Origin: Blastobasis lacticolella
Taxonomy: Eukaryota > Arthropoda > Insecta > Lepidoptera > Blastobasidae
Length of the DNA stretch: 64,000 nt
Assembly: GCA_905147135.1 (NCBI GenBank)
Contig: LR990048.1
Coordinates: 4,262,563-4,326,562, forward strand
Reading direction: 5' to 3'
Below the pieces are notes generated by a model. It did no database searches and had not been told where the DNA came from. It was given only the letters and a program-made list of their open reading frames with translations. Positions 59,401 through 64,000 of the stretch are shown here, one piece after another; positions within the stretch are counted from its first letter, which is position 1, and every line of letters begins with the position of its first letter. The position numbers and the translations under genes were made by a program.

Positions 59401-62400
59401 GTTTGTATGTTTGTAAGAGTATCGGTTTGTACATCTGGGGCGATCTCCGAAACTATACACTATTTCGAAAATTCGTATATTAATAGGAAGCTACATTATA
59501 TCTGAATGTCATAGGAACCTTTTTCCGGAAAAATTATAGGATCCCGCAGGATTATTAAATGTTTACAGGGATCCGAAATGCGCACGGGTGTAAACCGCTA
59601 GGAACGGCTAGTATAATTACTTTGATAAAAGTTTGTTATTTTTAACAAAAATCTCAATTATCATGGCAGGCAGCAAACAAAGATACACAAGTTTTAATTA
59701 TGGAGTATGGTAATTGATTATCTAAGAGAATGTGGATTCGATTGCAATTTTATCAAAGCGCACTTTAAAACGAAGATATGACGTCTAATTTTGCGAACAA
59801 TTGATATTTCCTTATCGTAATAGGTGAAGTAATGGTAGAGAGTTACAAGGCAAGACTCAAGGTTCTTTTGAGTTATAATGCGTTTGTTATATATATAAGC
59901 GGTTTTTAATTTATGGATTAAGTACCTTACAATGCATCGAATTTACCTTTTTAATTTATATTACATTACACTAGTGGACACGGCGCGACCTTCTTTCGCG
60001 TGGCGTCCTACTACAACTACCCTACCCAAATCCCTACCCAACACCTACCCTACACATACCCTACATCTACTCTACGTCTATCCTACACCTGCTTTACCCA
60101 TGCCTACCCTTTTGTTCATGCTTATAAGCGTTCCTCTTGAATCACTCTATCTATTGTTGAAAACTGCATTAAAGTCCGTTGCGTAGTTTAAATAAAATAA
60201 AATAAATAAATAATCTTTATTGCAGATAAATTAGATCCATACAATTAAATAATAATACATATTCGTAAGTTTTTTTTATATCATACGTTAGGCAAACAGG
60301 CAAGCGGGCCACCTGATGGAGAGTGGTCACCACTGCCTATAGACATTAGCAACACCAAGAGTTGCTAATTCTAAAATTACAATTTGTAAAATTAAATGTC
60401 AAGTTATATTTATGTATAACGTCAATACAATACAGTTACCTGCAATTTATTTATCTCAGATTTACGTTCTGGTGCGCAGATAGCCAATACCTCTGTATAG
60501 TACTAGTACGTGTTCTGGAGTCACAGCCCTCATTATACCGTTGCCAGACTGTCGCAGTCTCTCCCAAAAGGAAGCGATGCGTCCCCGCATGAAAATCCGG
60601 CACCCTTGCCTCCGAAAACATGGCTGAGGCACTGCAGAACGTCGGCAGCCGCATCAGAGTTCGAAATATATCATTATATTGCACTCTGATATCGCTGTAC
60701 GTATAACACGTATAAAAACAGAGGCAGTAGGCATTAAAGAATGTCAACTTGACCTCTCTACTGCTTCCTCCGAACCTACGCGCGATCACATTCCCTCGGA
60801 TAGCAAGGGCTCTCTCGTGTCATATCATTGTGCTTAATGTCCTCGGGAAGTATATGGAGATACTTCAACTGCTGCACAGCCCGCACTGCCAGTCTATTTA
60901 AAAGATCTAAGCGTACATAGATACATATGATCTCTTTATTCTGAATTGTCTTAATTGGTGAACAAACAATGCCCAAACTCACGACTTGCCGCATCAATCA
61001 CGCTACGTATATTGTGTATAAATGTCTTGAATTATACAAGAAATACATAGAGTGTGAATTTCAACGAATACTGCTGCACATTATCCATTTAAATACATAA
61101 TTTGCTGAACCAAATGGGACAAATCAGTTTGGACAGATTATACAAAGATAAATAGGGACAGACGGCAGGAAGCGACTTTGTTTTATACGACCCGTTTCGG
61201 CTTCGCACAAGTTTTCGTGGCTTTTCTTTACTATAGTATCCATGTATTATAAACGGATAAACATTACGGAATATATCCTTCTACTGGTAGTGAAAACTGT
61301 ATGAAAATACATACATACACACAGACAGACGCGGCAAGCGATTTCATGTATAGATTTAGATATAGACAGACGATATCATCATACCTAATTAATAATTTGA
61401 AGAAATTCTACTAACTAGACTTAACTGAATAAGTGAATGGATTTCTATGAACTTGTGCAAATACATCTAAACAAAGAAAGACCTTACCCAATACAATATT
61501 ATTTACAAAGTCGTAATTGACTTACTGAATCTTATAGTTATCTTCGACTGTCTGTAACTGTCCACTGATGGACTTAAGCCTCCTCCACATAATTGGGGGG
61601 TTTGCTGTAATATAAACGCAGAAAACACTGTTGTCTGTTTTCTGGTATATGGAGGTTATGGAGGTTCTAGCTGGTTAGCCTCGGGCTGAAATTATCTGCT
61701 CATTATTATTATTGATTATTATCGGGCTCATTTTAATTGATAATTATCTGATTATGATAATTGTCTAGTAATGTTTGTCTAGTTATAATATTTCATACAC
61801 AAAATTCGTTTGACACAATCAATAAAATTAACCAAATGATCATTGTTTAAAGTACCTATTAAGTACCTATATTTGTACGTAGTATTTATTCCTAAAACGG
61901 TAAAATCAACAAAACTAATAGCTGTGGATATTTATCTGGCTATAAATTATCCCATCGTACCCTATCAACCCATAAAGCATTAGTCGCCTAATCCCTTTTA
62001 TGACACCCATAAATGATAATAGTGATATCAATTGGTGACGTCACCGGTGGATATCTCCCTCACTATATAATGATTATACTTCTTGTGTATTCGTAGGTAT
62101 TTATACTTGGTATAAAAAGAAGTAGCTTCCTGCCGTCTGTCTAGATCTTTTAAGCTACGCAACAAATTCAAATGCGGTTTTCAACGATAGATAGAGTGAT
62201 TCAAGAGGTTTATAGGTAAGAAAAAAGGGTAGGTGGGTTTATGGTAGGTGTAGGGTAGGTGTACGCTAGTTGTAGAGTAGGTGTATGGGTAGGGGCATGA
62301 CAGAGTAGGGGCAGGGGTAGGTCGACACGCGAACGAAGTCGCGCCGGGTCCACTAGTGTAAAATAATAGCGCTCTGTCTAATTTAGAATTTCAAAAAATA

Positions 62401-63423
62401 ATATCTTGCTAATTTTAGCTAGTTAAGGTATTCCATAATTGGTTTGGTCTACTTTCGTGAGCTAAAACTTCTTCAATTCAAGCAATAAAAGAGTTCCGGA
62501 TACTCGCTTATTATTTCACCCTGGTATCACGCAAAGTCGCGAGCAGAAGCTAATAGAGCAATAAACTTAGCTAAGAGTGCTAAATATTATGACTGGCGAC
62601 TAATAGACATGTTATACCTTGATAATTTTATTTCTAACGTGACGAGAACGTGACTGTTTACGATTGGGAGTGTTAGGATTGTGTTACGCACTCCACGAAA
62701 CATGAAACTGTTATTAATGCATACATATACGTATGCTCTTCGTCTACCTTCTCCATTTTCCTATCCTATACCCGTTTTTTATAAACGAAACTCGAATGAC
62801 TTGTTTGGGAAAGAAACTCTACCTAACCTACAATGGAGTAAACGCGTTTTTACGGGGTCGACAAAGTTCATGCAGGGCCAGGGATTCTATTTTTGAATCG
62901 CTCGCCTCGATTCGAAAGGTTTTCAATTTTGATTTTCTGCATGAAAAATTCAATGTTTTTAAATCACATAAACAACACCGCTAGAGTACGATTCAAAAAT
63001 AGAAAAAATCAGCATCTTGCCTAAAAATCTTGAAAATAAAAATCGAAAAAATCGACAACCGATTCAAAAATAAGGCCCCAAATCTCCACGGGAGCGAGTC
63101 TCAGATTCGAATCTGTACCTGGACAGATATTTTGCTAACCTAATAAATATCCTGCGATTACCACGCACTTTCCAGTTTCAGATGGCACGTCAACTCATCA
63201 TTGTTCCCGGTTGCTATGTTCTCAGAGGCTCTTTTCCCAAACCAACAGCAAAGGTGATACAAATGAAAGAAGAACTCACCCCCTGCCGCAGAGCAGTCGC
63301 AAAGCCTCGATGTGACCCTCGAAGGCCGCCCAGAGCGTGGGCGTCATGCCCGACTCGTCCTTGTTGTTGCATTCCTTACGCGTGGCCTCGCGAAGTATCT
63401 CCAACAGGCCATCTTTGGCCGCC
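44159..63423 (-). CDS. Sans: Sans / USH1G orthologue: ankyrin-repeat and SAM-domain scaffold protein, first codons outside window
   Basis: Exons in coding order: 63423-63280, 55568-55347, 53651-53425, 53020-52863, 51816-51638, 49977-49855, 45267-45143 and 44430-44159. They join with agreeing phases into 482 codons plus TAG. Residues 1-115 are ankyrin repeats ([60 protein letters not shown]). A Lys/Gln-rich coiled region follows at about 118-170 ([20 protein letters not shown]). Next comes a linker with [17 protein letters not shown] and [16 protein letters not shown], the SAM domain at about 411-470 ([20 protein letters not shown]) and the C-terminal class I PDZ ligand DTAI. This order and these motifs match vertebrate USH1G (about 461 residues, ending DTEL). 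The family is an actin-protrusion scaffold that joins Usher proteins, myosin VIIa and harmonin. Drosophila Sans acts with these in microvilli. ANKS4B is the nearest alternative name. Confidence 0.93.
44467..44750 (-). repeat. 142-bp perfect tandem duplication in Sans intron 7
   Basis: Units 44467-44608 and 44609-44750 appear identical (GTAAGTATGTCTAAAACTTT ... CTCTTCCACATTATTTTGTG). The array lies about 40 bp from the acceptor of the SAM exon. Confidence 0.9.
45143..45267 (-). CDS. Sans: Sans exon 7: Gly/Ser-rich linker
   Basis: Acceptor TTTGATGTCCAG, donor TCGG|GTAATT on minus. Enters in phase 2 and leaves in phase 1. It encodes [20 protein letters not shown] and [23 protein letters not shown]1G has a comparable Ser/Gly linker with a similar SLGSANSL element here. 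CpG-rich against an AT-rich intron. Confidence 0.9.
45268..45397 (-). other. Start of Sans intron 6 (acceptor side)
   Basis: AT-rich DNA with an (ATTTT)n-like stretch; nothing else. Confidence 0.4.
45398..45740 (+). repeat. SINE family A, most complete copy
   Basis: Head GGAGCGTCGGTGGCCGAGCG, GTTAAGGTATCGGGGTGCG and GCCGGGTTCGAATGCCACTG has A- and B-box-like motifs of a tRNA (Ser/Leu-like head). The full family body follows, ending CAACCGGGACATT-like, AACGCCAAGATGATAG. Confidence 0.88.
45741..46659. other. Sans intron 6 sequence, nothing recognised
   Basis: No ORF of note and no repeat recognised; presumably decayed transposon DNA. Confidence 0.35.
46660..49375. mobile_element. Inverted-repeat element (arms about 400 bp) enclosing an RTE LINE
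   Basis: 46660-47065 and 48975-49375 are inverted copies. CACATGGGGAACAAATACCT (left) mirrors AGGTATTTGTTCCCCATGTG (right). ACGGTATACCTTGCGAGATA mirrors TATCTCGCAAGGTATACCGT. Arms start near TTCAGAAGC..TTCTAAAAAGCAT / ATGCTATTTAGAAGCTTCTG. The loop carries the LINE at 47370-48965. The arms look like a long-TIR DNA element; the family is not identified. Confidence 0.8.
47370..48965 (+). pseudogene. RTE-clade LINE reverse transcriptase, broken
   Basis: The frame 47353-47841 carries the start of the RT domain: [38 protein letters not shown] and [20 protein letters not shown], then a stop where [12 protein letters not shown] continues. After frameshifts come [38 protein letters not shown], the catalytic [12 protein letters not shown] (48207-48240), [14 protein letters not shown] and the end [11 protein letters not shown] at 48900-48930, with a GATGATGAT tail. 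[17 protein letters not shown] is typical of RTE. Stops and frameshifts make it non-autonomous. The endonuclease half is missing (5' truncation). Confidence 0.88.
49376..49854 (-). other. Sans intron 6 beginning (donor side), nothing recognised
   Basis: AT-rich. It contains CTAAATTCAGAAGCCGAAG near 49757, resembling a piece of the inverted-repeat arms. Confidence 0.4.
49855..49977 (-). CDS. Sans: Sans exon 6: central linker motif
   Basis: Acceptor GGTTCCCCAG, donor TTCAG|GTGATT on minus. Enters and leaves in phase 2. It encodes [27 protein letters not shown] and [14 protein letters not shown]. The last motif matches USH1G SLFTRPGLGTMVFRR, the most conserved part of the linker. Confidence 0.92.
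49978..50199 (-). other. Sans intron 5, part
   Basis: Unremarkable AT-rich intron sequence. Confidence 0.35.
50200..50430 (+). repeat. Family E repeat
   Basis: Collinear with 40437-40655: GGGTGTCGTACAATTC, GGGCAGCAGCGTTTTCCGTT, GCGATCTCTAACCCGC and CCTGCAGTGGACTGTTATGG. Confidence 0.8.
50770..51127 (-). pseudogene. Decayed second copy of Sans exon 5 and its donor intron, split by a MITE
   Basis: 51071-51115 on minus reads [12 protein letters not shown], stop, ESQTPL, against [20 protein letters not shown] in the true exon 5. On the far side of the MITE, 50770-50805 (AATCGATTTTGAACTTCATTATCAGG on plus) matches the intron start beside true exon 5 (AATCAATTTTGAACCTTATTACCTGG at 51612-51640). 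The copy carries an in-frame stop, has no good donor and is interrupted, so it is not used as an exon. Confidence 0.8.
50806..51070. mobile_element. MITE inserted in the duplicated Sans exon 5
   Basis: Ends GAGCTCGTCTAAGCTGAAAT, GACGCGCCCCACTA and TAGTGGGGCGTGTC, ATTTCAGCTTAGACAAGCTC are inverted repeats of about 33 bp with few mismatches. The interior is not coding. Confidence 0.85.
51318..51545 (-). repeat. Family E repeat
   Basis: CATCACATCCCATAACAGTC, ATAATCTCCACGCTCGGCAG, GCTGCTGCCCATTTTCCAGC and TATTCTACTCTGCCGGACAC, nearly as complete as 3290-3560. Confidence 0.8.
51638..51816 (-). CDS. Sans: Sans exon 5: conserved linker block
   Basis: Acceptor ATTAATTCCAG, donor GCCAG|GTAATA on minus. 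Enters in phase 0 and leaves in phase 2. [20 protein letters not shown] then [20 protein letters not shown] match the USH1G segment GRKSARSLSGLQ...DVMFVRQGTY. Confidence 0.92.
51817..52862 (-). other. Sans intron 4 with a family D repeat
   Basis: 52385-52575 on plus is a family D repeat (ACGGTAGGCAAACAGGCAAG, CGGGCCACCTGGTGGAAAG, ATTAGCAACACCAAGAGT). The rest is unremarkable. Confidence 0.6.
52863..53020 (-). CDS. Sans: Sans exon 4
   Basis: Acceptor CTGTATCCAG, donor TTAAG|GTATTT on minus. Enters in phase 1 and leaves in phase 0. It encodes [40 protein letters not shown] and [13 protein letters not shown], aligning with the basic [20 protein letters not shown] region of USH1G. Confidence 0.9.
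53021..53424 (-). other. Sans intron 3 with a family C piece
   Basis: 53325-53390 shares GCTTGGCGGCAGAAATAGAT, AAGGCGGCGGTACTCACCCA and GGCGGACTCCTCAGGCTTGA with 28410-28480. Confidence 0.6.
53425..53651 (-). CDS. Sans: Sans exon 3: basic coiled region
   Basis: Acceptor CAAATTCCAG, donor CAAG|GTGACT on minus. Enters in phase 2 and leaves in phase 1. Lys/Gln/Glu-rich coiled segment [40 protein letters not shown], then [20 protein letters not shown]. It corresponds to the charged coil after the ankyrins in USH1G. Confidence 0.92.
53652..55346 (-). other. Sans intron 2 with LINE and repeat pieces
   Basis: 54438-54610 (+) encodes [20 protein letters not shown] then [16 protein letters not shown]...[11 protein letters not shown] and a stop. 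This is the C...H..C knuckle end of an R1/I-type LINE after RNase H. 55033-55135 is a family D piece and 55160-55300 a TACCACTATGGTGGCAAAC repeat. 53760-54420 is AT-rich with nothing recognised. Confidence 0.6.
55347..55568 (-). CDS. Sans: Sans exon 2: ankyrin repeats
   Basis: Acceptor ACCCTCCAG, donor GATAA|GTGAGT on minus. Enters and leaves in phase 2. [60 protein letters not shown] and [14 protein letters not shown] form two full ankyrin repeats with the TALHLAA and GA.V hallmarks. The closest known match is the USH1G ankyrin block. Confidence 0.96.
55632..56405 (+). repeat. Cluster of repeat tails in Sans intron 1
   Basis: 55632-55750 is an RTE tail (GATGCCGAAGACCGAGCGAA, GCGGACCCCGGGCCC, GATGATGATGA). 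55770-55815 is a family C scrap. 55975-56045 is a SINE family A tail (GGGCCTCGTGCGCGAGAGC, ACAACCGGGACATTAACGCC). 56045-56105 is a family C scrap (CCATCAGGTGGGCTGTCTAT). Positions after 56105 show nothing. Confidence 0.65.
56405..58462. repeat. Large inverted duplication with SINE B at its inner ends
   Basis: Left arm 56405-57130 and right arm 57809-58462 are inverted copies with gaps. Each holds the same 63-codon ORF (56469-56660 minus, 58209-58400 plus; 58 of 63 residues agree), an RTE tail (56725-56900 / 58040-58165) and a SINE family B copy (57027-57130 minus / 57809-57960 plus). The spacer 57131-57808 is unique and AT-rich. The ORF is part of the repeat and no function is claimed. Confidence 0.8.
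58463..59394. other. Sans intron 1, SINE B fragment then nothing recognised
   Basis: 58485-58554 is a diverged minus-strand SINE family B head (CCCAGCCGGGAATCGAACCC). The rest is AT-rich without features. Confidence 0.55.
59395..59625 (+). mobile_element. Helitron-like 3' fragment (tentative)
   Basis: It carries GTTTGTATGTTTGTAAGAGT, CTGGGGCGATCTCCG, GATCCCGCAGGATT and GCGCACGGGTGTAAACCGCT and ends GGAACGGCTAGT|A. A CTAGT end after a small hairpin is the usual non-autonomous Helitron terminus in Lepidoptera. No replicase sequence is present. Confidence 0.5.
59626..59934. other. No recognised feature
   Basis: AT-rich intron sequence. Confidence 0.35.
59935..60185. repeat. Repeat with a CTACCC minisatellite and ACTAGTG end
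   Basis: TACACTAGTGGACACGGCGC, GACCTTCTTTCGCGTGG, then irregular (CCTACCCTACACATA)n and GAATCACTCTATCTATTGTT. Inverted copy at 62155-62365. Confidence 0.7.
60186..60450 (+). repeat. Family D repeat and AT-rich DNA
   Basis: 60275-60365 matches 52385-52475 (CGTTAGGCAAACAGGCAAGC, GAGAGTGGTCACCACTGCCT, ATTAGCAACACCAAGAG). Confidence 0.65.
60451..60910 (-). mobile_element. LINE fragment, C-terminal part of polymerase ORF
   Basis: On minus it reads [47 protein letters not shown] and [20 protein letters not shown]. These are the conserved post-RT motifs of an insect LINE (VIARRF..., YN..FR.LM.LP...SAS.MF.EA.VPDF). The N-terminal part is missing and the rest is frameshifted. Confidence 0.78.
60941..61136. 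mobile_element. MITE, same family as 10289-10476
   Basis: CTGAATTGTCTTAATTGGTG and GAACAAACAATGCCCAAACT at the left, ACCAAATGGGACAAATCAGT and TTGGACAG at the right. Internal order is the same as in the 10289 copy. Confidence 0.75.
61137..62099. other. Sans intron 1, one family E fragment
   Basis: 61555-61690 holds a diverged family E piece (AACTGTCCACTGATGGACTT, TTTTCTGGTATATGGAGG). The rest is AT-rich. Confidence 0.5.
62100..62365. repeat. Inverted copy of the 59935-60185 repeat
   Basis: CGATAGATAGAGTGATTCAA, then GGGTAGGTGTAGGGTAGGTG, ..., GACACGCGAACGAAGTCGCG and GGGTCCACTAGTGTA, complementary to the other copy. CTGCCGTCTGTCTAGATC just before it recalls 61158-61170. Confidence 0.7.
62366..63279 (-). 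other. Sans intron 1 (donor side), no gene recognised
   Basis: 62895-63075 contains repeated GATTCAAAAATA and TCGATT motifs in both orientations, possibly a small palindromic element (TCTATTTTTGAATCG / CGATTCAAAAATAGA). Two overlapping ORFs at 62681-62984 read across it and are not convincing. Confidence 0.45.
63280..63423 (-). CDS. Sans: Sans exon 1 in window: first ankyrin repeats
   Basis: Acceptor CTTACTTTCAG, donor AGGGG|GTGAGT on minus. Enters in phase 2 (two bases of a codon come from a further upstream exon) and leaves in phase 2. [20 protein letters not shown] and [20 protein letters not shown] match USH1G [20 protein letters not shown] and [20 protein letters not shown]. Vertebrate USH1G has about seven residues before this point, so only a very short coding start lies outside the window. 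Confidence 0.95.
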
Positions 63424-64000
63424 CTGAAAGTAAGAAAGTGTCATTTTATCAGCACATCAACAGTACGTACACTAGACTGGATTACTAGAGCCTTTGACTC
63501 TCTACTGATGGAAGATGTTACAGTCTCCACGCTTGGGATGCGTGTAAAGATCGCAACGGGGAAAATATACACCAGAAGATGCTGGTGACTATTGTCTTTT
63601 CTTCTTTTTCCAAATCAGCCATTTCCTGACCTCTTGACCTAATGATTCCTGGTGCGGAAATAGTAAGCAGCATAACCTGGTTTAAGGAGCTCGTCTACCT
63701 GACAACACAAGTCTCCTTGTCCTTGTCCAAGTCATTCTGCCAGACACCACATGGCTGGCGATCAAATATTTTTACTATGTCTATAAGTATACCTACTACT
63801 GAAGGAAACTTATACCTAGCTCGGGCGGCTCTTTATTATACAATAGGAGTAAGTTATATATCATTACTTTTGGAGTCGGTGCCACACACCAACTCTCGCC
63901 CTACTCTCGACGAACATTACTGTGCTGGCACCGACTCCAGAAATAATGCAAGGGGTTTCGAGTCGCATAGCCAGCACAGCATAAGAAAAGGCTGTACGAT
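63424..64000 (-). other. Intron upstream of the first visible Sans exon
   Basis: I looked for a start codon and donor that would supply the missing N-terminal residues and found no convincing one. 63836-63940 has two copies of a GGAGTCGGTGC-type motif in inverted order (TTTGGAGTCGGTGCCACACA / TGTGCTGGCACCGACTCCAG), a possible small palindrome. Confidence 0.45.

Noticed and set aside
63182..63588. Two plus-strand ORFs
   Set aside because: They lie antisense to the Sans ankyrin exon 63280-63423.

Overview
This window is eukaryotic nuclear DNA. It is AT-rich, has split genes with GT-AG introns, and is dense in transposon relics. The repeats include tRNA-headed SINEs, RTE-type LINE tails ending in GATGAT runs, palindromic MITEs and short CTAGT-ended fragments. 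Together with the protein matches this points to an insect, most likely a moth or butterfly (Lepidoptera). That placement is an inference, because no search was possible.

Two protein-coding genes can be reconstructed exon by exon, in convergent orientation. Gene 1 (+ strand, 10140 to 41102, first exon left of the window) encodes a four-pass membrane protein of the claudin/PMP22/TMEM178 type. Its exons are 10140-10266, 33222-33327, 34896-35038, 35989-36086, then EITHER 37458-37623 OR 39078-39243, then 40999-41102. The two alternative exons are both 166 bp, share phases and about 56 % of residues, and cannot be spliced together without an immediate stop. They look like mutually exclusive exons for the second extracellular loop and TM4. 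The Tyr/Pro-rich C-terminus ends in a TGA that is followed in frame by 172 more open codons with protein-like composition, so this is a candidate stop-codon readthrough (or recoded stop) gene.

Gene 2 (- strand, 63423 down to 44159, only the first few codons missing) is the orthologue of Sans/USH1G (ankyrin repeats, basic coiled region, central linker, SAM domain, C-terminal class I PDZ ligand). Eight exons join with perfect phase agreement into 482 codons plus a stop. The two genes converge on about 2.5-3 kb of 3' flanking DNA.

Layout: 1-10139 is upstream intron or flank of gene 1. It carries SINE pieces and a 2,986-bp Foldback-type element (5233-8218) made of ~157-bp repeats in inverted arrays with a perfect 9-bp flanking direct repeat. 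10267-33221 is a 23-kb intron holding a 391-bp exact duplication, MITEs and a 52-bp minisatellite. 33222-41621 holds the other gene 1 exons. 41622-44158 is the shared 3' region. 44159-63423 is Sans. Its introns hold an RTE LINE inside a ~400-bp-armed inverted repeat, a decayed second copy of Sans exon 5 split by a MITE, and a 2-kb inverted duplication. No rRNA, functional tRNA, CRISPR or prokaryotic feature is present.
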